Notes: generated from the sequence alone by a model not told the origin. A stretch of DNA of 64,000 nt from Phalacrocorax aristotelis (GCF_949628215.1 NC_134277.1:56120918-56184917), one strand, 5' to 3'. Shown: positions 40,170-51,653, numbered from the stretch's first letter. Program-made: numbers and translations.

Positions 40170-40300
40170 TGAAGTAGGTGCCTAAATGGCGCTGATTTGA
40201 GAATCTGAATCCAAGTCCCACTGTCCATTAGATGCTCATTTGTAAAGCGAGGCTTAGAGCATTCTCCCCTTCATGAGGCACTGGGATATAAAGACATTCA
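40170..40300. mobile_element. Decayed sauropsid interspersed repeat
   Basis: Words such as TAGGTGCCTAAATGG (40173-40187), GAATCTGAATCC and CTCATTTGTAAA appear in the order typical of old MIR-like or L3/CR1-derived repeats frequent in reptile and bird DNA. The copy is too diverged to name. Confidence 0.35.
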
Positions 40301-43171
40301 GAACTGAATTACCTGTTGTGTTGCTGAAGATGGGTAAGAAACAAAAAGGAAGCAGACTGTGGAAAGCCTGTTTATAACTAGTGCAATTACAGTTGTAATT
40401 TTGTAACAAGCTTGAAGGGCTTGGGATGTGGAATTTTTTTTCCTTCTGATGTTTTCTTGTGGTTTTCTCATTTTTAAACCAGGTATTGTTCAACAAGATT
40501 TTTTGCTCGGTTTGGGGGATTTTATTTTCTGTTTCTTTTTGATAAGGGGAGAAGAAGGTTGCTTTTGTTTTATTTAGCTTTATTTTAAATAATATTTTAC
40601 TTTAAGAGGGTTATTTTACAATGTTTACAGTGCACTTCAATTTTTTATTGTGTCATGCTCTTCCAGCCCCTTGGTGGGGTGAGAGGTGAATGTATGTATT
40701 ATATAATGTATAATTAATTTATGCGGAATCACATATGATGAATACTACTTATTAAATATTGAAGCCTTGTCTACAGTCATGGCTGTATCATGGCAGTAGC
40801 ACTCCTGCCTGTTCATATGGTACTACTGAGCAAACTCATTGACTTAGGCTGTGATGGCAGTGCTCAGTTATAAGAGAAGTCTTAGCTCCCTCCCTAGGGA
40901 AATGGTGTTAAGCAGAATTCCTTCTCTTTCCAAAATAGGTGTCCTATTACTGCCTTCTCCCTGCCCCTTGTGCACCAGCAATCGGAGGTGTAATGAGAGG
41001 ACAATCTCTCCAAAGTGTAGCTGAGAACAGAGAAGCTGCTGCTGGTAGCTCCCCAGCCCCATAGGGACTGCTATGAGTCCTGGTTCCTTACTGCCATACC
41101 TCTCGCTGATAGAAAGCTGAGAAGTGTTGGAGGATAGCCTAACAGGAGGTAACGGCCTGGATCTGAGCAGGTGGAAAATCTAAGCTAGATTTTGACAGGC
41201 CATTTTTATTAGTGAGGACTGGAATTTGGACAGGGGAATAATTTACCTGAAGCGGTCATTCCAGCATATGGAACTGATGGACTCCTAAATAAAGGTGGTA
41301 AAACAGAGCGGAAAAACAATGGAGGGGATTGTGCGCTGCCAGTTTAGGGCAATGGTCTCAATAAAGGTATTTTTCCAAATTGGAAGCAATGAGTCTGTGA
41401 ACCAGAAATAGTAGCTGTGACACAGAGCTCTCCCAACTCCTCAGAACCTCTGAAATCAGAGGAATCCACCCGGTCAACTTTATAATGCAGAAAAGGAAAA
41501 GTAGCCTTCTACCAGTGTTTTGTGCTCTCCTTCGCCTTCCTGGGAACTTTGACCACTGCGTCTCACTGAAGATAGTCTACAGCAAGGAACAAATGCTCTC
41601 ACTGTGTGTGATGCAACAAAACTTAACCCTGAAACCCTCGCTTCGCTGTATTTAGTGCCAGCCCAGCAGGCAGATTTCCCTGCACATTTTGAAAAAAACC
41701 CTGGCTCCAGTGGCTGTTATAGCAGGTAGATTAGAAGGCGCATGAGAGGAAATGTGAGAATTTCAGTCTGAGAATATGGCATGCATAATTTCATATAGGG
41801 TGCCATGTAAGACCACATTCATGCACGTTAAATTGTGTGCTGTTTTGCTGGGATGCCTGCATTGTATGGACAGCGAAGCAGCAGGCAGAGCATTCAAGCA
41901 CTGAAGTAAAAAGATATATCATCTGCCATGAGTGACTATTTGAAAGGAATGTAATCCTAAGTAACTGCAATTAGTACAGTGCAAAAGAAAAGAAGTGTAA
42001 CTAATTTTGGCTTTATGGTCCACTGGTGCTACATACAGCTTGTGAGCTGAAATATTGCAAAATCCTTAGGATACAAACAACAGAAAACAGTGGTTCTTAG
42101 GATAGCTGCACCATGGAAGAAAATGCTAAAGCACAGACATATTTCTTCAGAACTTCTTACTTACTTGCTGAGAGCTCAAGCTATAGTAATTGCAAGAAAA
42201 TCTAATTCTAGCAAATATTTGACTCCTGTTTTGTTCTTCTCTCAAAGCTTTCATAGGACAATTTAATGATGTGATAGATTATCAGGAGCTTGTTTTAATA
42301 TTAATTAAATCACACAGAAAGACAAAATCCTCAGCCCTTAAAATTACATAAACAAAATTGATTTATAACATTTGATCTTAATGGGGAGTGATATATTCAT
42401 TGGTATTGAGCCTTTGATCTAATATCACTTTATACATACTGCTGTGATGAGAAGATTAAAAAAACCCCATAACTATATGTAGAAATTACCAAAGGTAAAA
42501 TTGTGTTTAGTAACATAGCACTTTATTTGTATAGGAGGAACACATACTGAAGAAAACCTATCTTTTGCCTTAGGGATGGCAGCAGCACTAGGATTGTAAC
42601 GCATTTGAAAGAAACAGTTTTCACTGAATATCGTGTATCTAGTTACATTTCTTTCTTTTCAAGTAACTCGGATAAGTAAATTGCATATAAAAAATTTAGT
42701 GACTGCGTCTCTTTTTGCATGTTATTAGGCAATTGTTGGAGTAGGTCAGCTTATTCTCATTATTAAATGACAGTGGTCATTAAAATGCCAAACATATTTT
42801 TATAGAATTCACTTTATAAAATGTCAGCAAGTCTGTATATTTTTATTAGTTCCAAATCGGATATTTCAATAGACTGTTTGTAAGTATTCCCAAAGCAATG
42901 TCCATTTCTGGCTTTGTGAGACCACACAAAAATATTACAAATTAATCAGATTTTCAGATTTCTGCATAATAACTCTGCACATTTATTGTTTAATCCTATT
43001 CTAAAATGCTGTTATGATTGACACCTTGCTGTAGAGATAGAATTCAATTGAATAATGCGTAGCAGTCAATTTTATTTGTACCTTAATGTGCTGAAGTATT
43101 TTTTTTTCACATTTCCATTATTTATAAGTCTGTCCCCTTGGAGGATATATAGAAGAATTTGTTTTAAATGA

Positions 43172-43790
43172 GCTGATAATACCCTCTTTAAAATTTATAA
43201 GTATGACAGAATCGTATCCTTTTTCCTTACCATGCCAGGGTGTACCAATAAACTGGTTCTGAATTATCTTGTACTTGCTATTCATAGGACAAACATTGGA
43301 AAAGAGCATCTTGCTAAGATTTACTTAGAACGGGATTTCAACTGCTCATCAGAAAAACCGAACAATACAGGACCTATCGTACCAACCATGAAACCTGACG
43401 CCATTGCCAGGGTTTTCTTTTTAAGAGACCACAGTACTCTTGCAGCTACTTTTGATACTTGCTGTCATTCTTGCAGCTTCAAAGATAAATGTGGGCCTGA
43501 TCATGCCATCAGCGCTGAAAAACTTTATGAATCAATGCGAGTCCTTCACCCGGAGGAAATGGAGGATTGGGATGTAGTTGTGAAAACATCTTGGTACTTT
43601 CTTGCAACTGATAGGATGTTTTTTCTTTCTCTTTTTCCTTTTCAAATCTGTAGTGCAGACTTCAGTGAAAGCCAGTAGGACTGGACTGTGTTCTGTGCTT
43701 AGCAAGTCATTAGTGCCCAGCGTATAGTTCGATTGTTGGATATTGATTATCTCAATAAATGCTGGAAATCCTTGATTTCACAGAATTTTG
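43172..43790 (+). CDS. Candidate terminal exon or retrocopy, protein unknown
   Basis: The + frame is open from 43172 to the stop at 43676-43678. A pyrimidine-rich run ending in CATGCCAG makes a good splice acceptor, with the exon starting at about 43239; translation could instead begin at the ATG at 43232 (148 residues). Codons look protein-like: mixed third positions, CpG-bearing codons, no low complexity. From the ATG there are two N-glycosylation-type sites (NCS near residue 37, NNT near 44), a Cys cluster CCHSC-x5-C at residues 77-87, and an acidic segment HPEEMEDWD at 106-114. AATAAA lies at 43754-43759, 76 bases past the stop, so a last-exon model is coherent; no strong internal donor is seen. 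The final 25 residues turn hydrophobic and may be read-through. No family is recognised. Alternatives: alternative 3' end of a POU6F2 transcript, an exon of a nested gene, a decayed retrocopy, or chance. Confidence 0.35.
43754..43759 (+). terminator. AATAAA polyadenylation signal candidate
   Basis: A canonical hexamer lies 76 bases after the stop of the open frame ending at 43678. A moderately GT-rich stretch (GAATTTTGGTTGC) follows at about 43780-43793, fitting a cleavage site near 43775. AATAAA is frequent in AT-rich DNA, so this supports but does not prove a transcript end. Confidence 0.3.
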
Positions 43791-44318
43791 GTTGCACCCC
43801 GCGTGCAATTTAGAAAACAAGCTGTCGTTTGAAAGCATACCTGTTTTCAGTTTTTATAGTGCCTTTTTATTGCACATAGTACAGCCTTTGCTGTACTGAC
43901 AAAAGAAAGTACTTTATTAAGACACAAAGTAGATGTTACCTGATTGTTTTTCAGATAATTTTTGCTTTCAGAAATTAGAATGGCTGATGCTCACCTAGGC
44001 GTAAAAAATGCAGTTCCCACACACAGAGAGTGCTCATGTACTGTATGTAAATTGATGTATAATGCAACCCACATTAGCTGGGTTGATGATAGCTTCAGTT
44101 TCACTGCTGTCAGATTTTTGTAGCTCCTTCAATGAGTTGGCTGGTCTGAATGAATGTTAGCATAATTTATGCAGCTGATAAGTGATTTGAGTGCTTGAGT
44201 TATTGATAAAGCACTTTAACATATCATTTTCAGCTTGATGTTATGTGACATCAGAGTAGAAGGTAATGTGCCAGTCCCCAGGCTTGATATTAAAGTCAAT
44301 CTGCTCTTTGGATTTCAG
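43791..44318 (+). other. Intron end before POU6F2 exon, possibly conserved
   Basis: This stretch leads into the POU6F2 acceptor (TTTGGATTTCAG at 44307-44318). It contains no simple repeats, an imperfect inverted repeat around 44066-44084 (AACCCA...TGGGTT), and a perfect 13-bp palindrome at 44160-44172. The texture suggests splicing or enhancer constraint, but this is inference. Confidence 0.4.
44160..44172. promoter_or_regulatory. POU6-type palindromic site
   Basis: GCATAATTTATGC is a perfect palindrome about its central T. It contains the GCATAATTTAT word long used as the binding consensus for the POU class 6 family (described for POU6F1/Brn-5). It lies 147 bases upstream of a POU6F2 exon, so autoregulation or class-6 cross-regulation is a possible reading. 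Binding is not demonstrated. Confidence 0.4.
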
Positions 44319-44410
44319 AGGCCAGAGGAAACACAGTGCTGCCTGACACGAGCCCAGCAGACCAGCACCAACCCAGTCAGTCCCATCCTGCGTTCCCTGT
44401 TGGGCCTCAG
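44319..44410 (+). CDS. POU6F2: POU6F2 N-terminal coding exon (first of two)
   Basis: POU6F2 is a nuclear POU/homeodomain transcription factor of retina and brain neurons. This exon encodes part of its unstructured N-terminal region, not the DNA-binding domains. A TTTGGATTTCAG acceptor precedes 44319; the first two bases (AG) finish a split codon, and 30 codons follow from 44321 to the donor CAG|GTCGGT at 44410/44411. The peptide runs ARGNTVLPDTSPADQHQPSQ and ends SHPAFPVGPQ, which matches the human ARGNPALSDPGTPDQHQ...FPVGPQ segment with several substitutions. It enters in phase 1 and leaves in phase 0, exactly fitting the next exon. The open frame visible over this DNA in another phase (44235-44438) is a shadow. 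The donor is weaker than consensus (+3 C, +4 G). If the previous exon ends in G, the split codon reads Glu, where human has Gly. Confidence 0.88.
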
Positions 44411-45336
44411 GTCGGTATCTTTCCTTTTGACTAATTGAGATGTGCAATTTGATGAAAACTAAATAACTGCAATTGATCATCCTTGATCTTTGTAATGTAG
44501 AAAATGTGATTCTGTGTTACAAAAAGGGAGCATGTATGTATGTTATCTGTTTGGGAAGATTAGCTTTTTGTATGTTTTTCTAAAATAAAACCTAAGCCAT
44601 TTTGCATATTTAGGAGGTTAAATCATTTGAACGTCTTATATAAGTTATTTTTGAAATACATACCATAATTTAATATTAAAAACTCGTGCAATTTTAATGC
44701 AACCTTATTGGCTCTGACAGTTCTGCCCATCACACACAGCTCCTGCATTAGTAAAGGCATTTCATTAGCTTTTATGCCAGGTATTTATTTTATTTAGAGT
44801 AAAATGTAGGCATAATAGTATGGCACTGTATAACATTCTAAAAGATTTCCCGTATCACTTCACAATTTTATCCAAGGTCAGCCATACTCTTAAGGTACTC
44901 AGTGTTCTTCCACTTCCCAAGGCAGTCTAGGTCCACACAGCTCCTGGTAATCGTTACTGTAGTGTTTTCAGCTTTTACCAATCAGTATAAAACGGGGAAA
45001 ATTTGGGAAATGTTGGCATTTAGGTACTTGTAGGCTGACTTGAGTTAGGCCTTCTTGTGTTCATAAATTATCTTTGATCCATGTGTAATGAATTTTCTAG
45101 TCTAGATTGAACTGGGATTGCTACCATGCTACATGACTGTAAGGCTTGCATCTTCAGCCTGTAAAGTTTATCAAAACTTTCTGTGTTGGTGAAAATATAT
45201 GCTTTAAGATATTGGAAGCAGTGCATCTTGCATCTCTGTAATGGAACATGAAAGGATCCCAAGCCAGAAGAGTTTTAAGTGTGTAATACTGAGCTATGCG
45301 CAGTAAAATAGGCTTGCTGTCTGTGTTTTGTTACAG
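44411..45336 (+). other. Short POU6F2 intron (926 bp)
   Basis: It runs from the GTCGGT donor to the TGTTTTGTTACAG acceptor. It is AT-rich with no open frame of note and no simple repeat. A segment at about 44600-44790 with TAAT/TTAAT words and few low-complexity runs may be conserved. A minus-strand frame at 45068-45262 (64 codons) looks like chance. Confidence 0.8.
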
Positions 45337-45565
45337 CCATTACTGACAGCCCAACAGTTAGCCTCAGCAGTAGCAGGGGTGATGCCAGGAGGCACTCCAG
45401 CTCTGAATCAGCCAATCCTTATTCCTTTCAACATGGCTGGGCAGCTGGGGGGCCAACAAGGACTCGTCCTAACTCTACCTACAGCAAATCTCACCAACAT
45501 CCAAGGGCTGGTAGCAGCAGCTGCAGCAGGAGGCATCATGACTTTGCCATTGCAAAATCTTCAAG
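45337..45565 (+). CDS. POU6F2: POU6F2 N-terminal coding exon (second of two)
   Basis: This 229-nt exon starts with CCA in phase 0 after a strong acceptor (pyrimidine run, TTACAG) and ends at TCAAG|GTAAGT, a consensus donor, in phase 1. It encodes 76 residues beginning PLLTAQQLASAVAGVMPGG and ending MTLPLQNLQ, which agrees almost residue for residue with vertebrate POU6F2; residue 20 here is Thr where human has Pro. The segment is Gln/Ala/Leu/Gly-rich with an LVAAAAAGG stretch, a low-complexity activation-type region ahead of the Gln-rich part. The trailing G begins the next codon, expected to be Ala in human POU6F2. The paralogue POU6F1 does not carry this stretch in the form I know. The following Gln-rich exon is absent from the remaining 18 kb. 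Apparent extension upstream of 45337 (Leu-Gln) is intronic. Confidence 0.95.
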
Positions 45566-47659
45566 GTAAGTCATCATTAGCATTTTTCTAATAGGTTCTT
45601 TTGCCTTTTTATTTCACTTTATCTCTGTCTTTTAAACCAAGCGATCTCTTTTTCCAATGAAATGTTGCTCTTGATGCATATTGAAAGTTAATACGTGGAT
45701 TGTTTTTGAATACTTGAGAGATACTTGGAGGATATTTGCATTTTTATAAAAACAGATTGGAGGTTGGGTCTTAGAGTCTATGGGTCAGTAATGTAAAGTA
45801 CTTGAATGATTCATTAGGCTTTTCTGTCATCAGTGATCAATGTTCTCTACTCACAGTTCAGTTTAAAATTTCAAATGGCAGCATGAAGACAAGTATTCTG
45901 TTTCACCACTGCTGATTAGGGTAGCTGAATGAATAGGGGCAACTAAAAACACAGTATTGCATGAAAATCACTTTTAAAAAACCCTCATTTATTATAAAAT
46001 CAGAGTGTTCTCGGCTGCCGTAAGTGCCCCAGATGTGCATTCTCATTCTTGCTGTGGGAGGTCTGCTTTACCAGTAAGGTTCTGCCATCCTGATCCAAGC
46101 TGTTGAGGGGGTTTCATGACTCTAAAGTCACAAGCAAAAAGTTTATCTCTGTATGCATCCTCCCCATTGTCTGAGCTGTACCATGTTTGCAACAGTTCTA
46201 CCCTGAGATATCTGTTGCAATCTCCCTGTGGTTTAAATCAGACTGAAAAGCAGTTCTATAAGATCCCTGTTCTTTCCTAATATTCTCTGCTGTTCAGTCG
46301 ATGTGTCTAACACTGTTAGAAACAGTACTCAATCCAAACACAAATGATATAAAATACAGATGTATTTGTTTACTACTCCTAATTATGTTGATTGCTTCTT
46401 GGAAAAAAGTTGCTGCTGAGCAGAACTGAACCAAGTATAGGAAGATAAGTATTAGCCAATATCTTACAATTGAATTGTACATCTTTAATGGAAGAGGATA
46501 AGGAAGAGATTGTCCAGTGTGAAAGTGATAAAGATGTGAGCAGGAAGTATCAAAATAAAGCTTTAGCTCCTTCTGTTTGTTTATTTATGTATTTGTTTGT
46601 ATTTCTTGCTGAGGTAAATGGTAAGAAAAGTTTTCCTCAAACAGAATGGTAATTTTTTTGTTTTCAGTTAATGCTCTGCACTGCACCCTAAGTACTTTTT
46701 AGTTATTAAACTCTGGTGGCTGCTGATTACCAGGTGAATTGTTTGAAGCACCAAATCCTACAGGTTGTGAAACAGAGAAAAGGAAGAGACAGCTCATGTG
46801 TAGAACAAACTCCCTTACAAACCACGTGCATAGCGCACTCACCTGTTAGAGCAGCTACTTGCCTTCACCTTTTGCTTGTTTTAAAGTTTAATGTCAACAG
46901 ACCTCTCTTATCATAGTTGTAAATGGTTTTCACTTTAATGTTTAAAATAATGTCTCTCTCATACCATTAAGCTGCACCGAAGAACCTGTCATTCATAAAT
47001 CATAGATGAAAAGGACACACTAATGCACAAATTTTGCTTGTTTAAAATTTGAGAGTGCATGTAAAGTAGGGAGCTGGAGATTAAAAAAATAATGCGGGAA
47101 CAGGAGCGGGTAAAAGCAGATATAACAAAGTGAAGGGGAAGTGGCTTTTTAGCGTAGGTGGATGATGAAATCTTAATGAAGAAACAGGCATTATAAAAAT
47201 GTATCCTTCCACTCTGGACTGCTTCAGGTTGTAGTTGCTGGCTACGTAGTATTATAAATAAAAATAAGATTGTGCTGTTCTTACATCATTTATTCACCCT
47301 ATGTTGCAAAGCTGGATAGGGATTAAGCCAGGCAACCTTTGCTCTTTAGTTTAGCCATGGGTGTCTAATTACTAGCTGAAAGGTATAACTGTGCTGCCAA
47401 ATAAATTTTGCAAGCAATGACCTTACCAGATGAAAAGGTTTCCTCCATAATCTTTACTGGTAGATAGAAGCATGGGATCAAATAGGGACTTGATGGAGCA
47501 GCAGGTGCAGTTTGCTGTCCATGGACAGAATCACGCCTTCCATAAGGTAGCTGAAAGAAACAGAACCTGTGAACTCGCGTAGCTGTGCTATCGTTTGTTG
47601 TCCTCTCTACCCTTTCCTCCTGATCCTCTAAGCAAGTGCCACTGCCCTCACTATTTGGA

Positions 47660-47735
47660 AGTGAAACTAATACATAAAGAAACAAAGTAACTTGGTCAAG
47701 ATAGTTCTTAAAAGCCCCAAATCACAGTTGTAAGC
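47660..47735 (-). mobile_element. Possible MIR remnant
   Basis: GTGAAACTAATACATAAAG followed by AACAAAGTAACTTGGTCAAG keeps the order of the MIR antisense words for the conserved core. It is more diverged than the other two copies and could be coincidental. Confidence 0.4.
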
Positions 47736-49928
47736 TTCTGTTTCTTCCTATATAGCTCACTATCTAATGCATGGGTGAATGAAGGCAGGAGTCAGGTGGG
47801 AGCGCTGTGTTTCTAGAGAACATCTTTAGCTCTGTGGTACCATCAGTTCTATTGAACCTGATTGACTTCTGGTCCCTGGTTTTTGTGGTTATTTGAAAGA
47901 TAGTCATAGAATGCGTGCTCTGTTTTGTAGCCAGCACTTTTATAGGTATACTCAAAGAAGTCCATGCTTCAACACAGTTTTGATAATTCCTGCCCTTTGG
48001 GTGAAATCAGACTATATTCGTCAACTTCCATCTCCCGTAAACCTCACTGTGGCATGGTCAACCTAGACAACTGGGGGACATGTTTTCATGCTGTTTTCTA
48101 ACTTGTCTTGTTACTCCTGTAGTTCTCATGTCTGCTGCCCCTGAATTTCCAGTGCAGTCAAGCATAAACATCCACAGCTCCTGTGAGCTGGTTCTTCTGT
48201 CTTTTTCTTCTCTCATCAGTAAACTTCTAAATGTCTTCATCACAAACTACCCCAGAGAGGTAACTCAAAAGACACCCTTAAGATTTTGAATAATGTGTGA
48301 ATTCAGAAAAGTTCTGATCTAACACAGTACTTGAAATCATACTAAACGTTGATCAAGGGAGTAATCCTACTACATTTTGTGTGAGGCACTTATATATTTA
48401 ACTGATTTTCTTCTCAGGTACTTTCAGGTCTGGTTCACGGTGGTAAATATGAGACCTCAGGGTGACTGGATAGCACAATGGAAACCCTTGCTTGTGGAAA
48501 GGGAAAAGAGCATTCAGTGATAGGAATCATAGAGGAGATATGTTGAGTATTTAAAAGGAGAAAAGAAGAGTTTCTTTAAAAATTCAATACATTGGTAAAA
48601 TAGAGTGATTAATGATATGGAAATTACTCAAACAGCATAACTTATTCAGTGAAATTACCTATTCTTCAGTTGTCAGTTACTTATAAATAAGATTTTTTTT
48701 TTCCAAATGTATTTGTATTAAATTGTTTAGTTGCTATGTGGTCCTGATCCACCACTAAGTCAACAGGAATTTTGTTGCTGTAAGTGAAAAGAGGTTTAGA
48801 CTAAGCCTCTTTCAGAAATACTTTTCTTGATACATACTTGATTATTTTCTGTTTATTACACTATGTCATTTACCACACATACTGCTATATCATACCTCTT
48901 CCCTAAGCAAATAAGTCAAATGTTTGTGAACAGAAGGAGCAAAAGTGAATGTGTAAATCTTGCTGTGAAACTTACAAAAATATGTTTTCCCTGGCTCCTA
49001 TTAAGCAAATTTCATAGGCACAAAGAGTATGCAAAGAATACAGTTTACGGCAACGCCTGAGGGTTGGTGACAGGATAGACCTGTCTGCTTTAGAGTAATC
49101 AGAAATCCCTGAACATAACAACAAAACACAGATTCACCTATGGAACTTTGGCTTTCCACCAACAGTTCTTTGAAGAAAAGAATAAAATTCACAGTCATAA
49201 CTTTTTACTGTAATCCACTAAAAGCACTGAAGATAAGAGTTTAAAAACCATCCAAGAAAGCTGTTGTCCAATGAAATTTACATGCCTGTTTTCCCCTCAC
49301 CATTTCTTAGAATTACAGCTGGAATGCAGCCATGATTTCCTAACTAGCAAAAATTTTGGAGGTGTCATAATAGCAACGGTGAGGTTGTGAGAAGGGAGAA
49401 CATGACACAGATACCCTACAAGGCAATGTGTTGCCTGTCTGTTGCTTTCACTCCATTGCTTCTTAGCCTGTCCTTATTGTCAATGCAGAAAACACTCTGC
49501 CAGCTTTCCTCTTATCGTCCAGACTGGTGTTCATCAATATTCAACTTTCCGCCTTTGGGAAACTTTTCTCTGGGCTGAACTGTTTCAGTTTCTGCATCTT
49601 CTTGCCAGGTCAGATTTCTCTAGGTTTTGGGGAGAGTATGTTCTTTAATTTTAGTTGTCCTTCTCAAGACTCTCTCCAAGAGACTAGTAGTTGCTTAATC
49701 TCAGAGCATTCAGTAATTCTTGGGAGCTGATATTCATGGAAAGATATTCTCTCCTTAAGCCCATCTCATTTTTATGTCTCAGTGTAATATTTCTATATAT
49801 CTGAACAGAAGGATACCTTTTTTGGGGGATGAGTTTGTTCTGTCATGTTTTCTTAATATAATTTTTACCGCTGTTGATTTCATGTTGAAATCTCTGAGAA
49901 ATGGGAAGGTATTCCAATGCTGAGGAGT

Positions 49929-49998
49929 TCATAGAATCAACGAGTGTCCTGAGGAGGAAGAGACCTGCAAGGACCATTGAGTCCAACTCCTGTAAGAT
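49929..49998 (-). mobile_element. CR1 LINE 3' end fragment
   Basis: CATAGAATC at the left edge, then a spacer, then GAAGAGACCTGCAAGGACCA and TTGAGTCCAACTCCTG, is the reverse complement of the 3' end of a chicken-repeat-1 element, including part of the terminal octamer repeat. Only about 70 bases remain, which is the usual 5'-truncated state. CR1 is the dominant retrotransposon of birds and is also found in crocodiles and turtles. Confidence 0.85.
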
Positions 49999-51653
49999 GC
50001 TAAAGGCTGTCCTCGTTCACTTTTCTATGTCAGTCAAAGCAGTTTTAGCTAAAAAGTTAATGTATTTTAGCTATCCTTTTAGTATGGTATACGTGTTCAA
50101 AATGAGAAGAAATTAACATGGCGTTGCCTACCAGCTCACTGCTGGCCACTCATGTACCATGGATAACAATTTGGTAGTCTCTCTGCAAAGGGTCAGCCCA
50201 AATATATTACATCACATAGGAAAGGCACAACAGTGTTTTAGATATCTCCACCAACAGAGTTTGAATGACACTTGAACCTTGAAAGAAAACAACAAGTTGG
50301 AGATTCTAGCCTCATGGCACTGAAACTTTATGTATTTTATTTCCACTACACATTGTACTGTTCCTGAAGTGGATGTCAATAATTTATTTCCAAGCCAGAG
50401 TTTCTCAATCTTGAGTTCTGAAAGAAATGAGAACAAACTATCTCTCCAAATCATTAGTGAAAGGCTTCAGTAGTGAAAGGAAGCGTTGCATGGCTGAAAA
50501 TGTGAAATCATTAAATTACATTATTTAAACAGCGGCAGGTCATATTTTAGCTGCAGTACAATGGAAGGGGAAATGTATTAAACATCTTGAGAGCTAGGAG
50601 ACAGCCATTAAAATGCACTGATATGGGTAACAATAGACATAGATGATGGTAAAAAAAAATTAAAGAGGCTTTTTTGTGTCTAGAGATAGGTCAAAATGAA
50701 TGTTGGGTAACGACAACATTAACAAAAAGGAAAAAAACCCTATTGTTTACCTTTATTAGATCTTGTTTCACCTGAACATAGATTTGTATCATTAATTGTG
50801 CAACAGATAAGGTAAACATGCTCTGTCTCCATTCCCCCATGTATACACACCTTAAAAATCAGAAATCAGAGAGAGATGAAAAACAAAAAAGAGACAGAAA
50901 AGTAAACTACAAACCTCAATTGCTTACTGATCTAGAGTCCAAATTCCAGTATTTTAGGACATTTTCCCCTTTTAACTAAAGTGATGCAGTCCCTATTCAT
51001 TTGTATTCCCCTTCAAGTAACATGAAATAGCTTTCAGAGTCTACAGAAAGGCAGTGTTTCACTTATGTATTTTAATGAGCACCAATGTCAGTAATAATCA
51101 AAATGATGTTTCACTTAGAGGAATAGTTTATTCCCAGGTACTTCTGCAGTGTACTAACATAACCAGAACAAGAATGACAAGAACCAAGAAAAGGAGCTGC
51201 ACTCACTAGCAATTTCTGTGAAGCCCTCAAACCAAATACACCTCCCTTATCACTGTATAACTGCTGCATATAATGCAGTCACTGTGAAGGGCTCACTTAC
51301 ACAAAGAAGGGGTTAGCCACCCCCTGAGACTAACCTCCTTACCCTACCACGTGGAACAAAATAGGAGAAATTCGTGCATCTTTAAGCACACTGGCATGCA
51401 TGGAGCGCCTGTGGATTAGCAACCACTACAGTAGGTGTCCACAGGCTAAGAGTTGTATCCCATCCCAACTCTGTTGTAGGGGAGCTGATGTAATGGGTGG
51501 TGATCCCTAAAGATGGGGTAGGGAGAATCTTTTGTGTCTCCATCTGGTCTCTGAGGAAATGTACTGTTTGGAAGGCCTAACATTCGCTTTTGGGAGAAAG
51601 GGCAAAAACTGCTTTTCTGAAGGTAGTACAGAAAGAACCTTACTGGGCTGGGG

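Larger units (their letters stand above)
22714..43171. other. Non-coding, presumed intron
   Basis: No exon was recognised in about 20 kb. Items inside are listed separately: a MIR-like SINE (23885-23980), an 11-bp tandem repeat with adjoining hairpin (25735-25797), a small zinc-ribbon-like ORF (28611-28805), overlapping two-strand ORFs (33738-34061), a G-quadruplex motif (35512-35533), a purine tract (37509-37605), a GATA-type palindrome (39165-39186) and a decayed repeat near 40170-40300. The last part (about 42240-42900) is TAAT-rich and lacks simple repeats, possibly conserved. I looked for the upstream POU6F2 exon that should precede 44319 and did not find it here. Confidence 0.5.

Noticed and set aside
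44235..44438. 67-codon + frame spanning the first POU6F2 exon
   Set aside because: It is a shadow in the wrong phase and runs through both splice sites; the exon's true phase gives the POU6F2 peptide.
45328..45336. Possible upstream extension of the second POU6F2 exon (TTG TTA CAG)
   Set aside because: These bases are the end of the intron (TTACAG acceptor), and the phase-0 join at 45337 fits the previous exon and the known protein.
45566..45591. Read-through extension past the second exon
   Set aside because: GTAAGT at 45566 is a consensus donor, and the residues after it do not resemble POU6F2.
49875..49891. GATTTCA-TGT-TGAAATC inverted repeat
   Set aside because: Seven-base arms in AT-rich DNA are expected by chance many times in 64 kb, with no supporting context.
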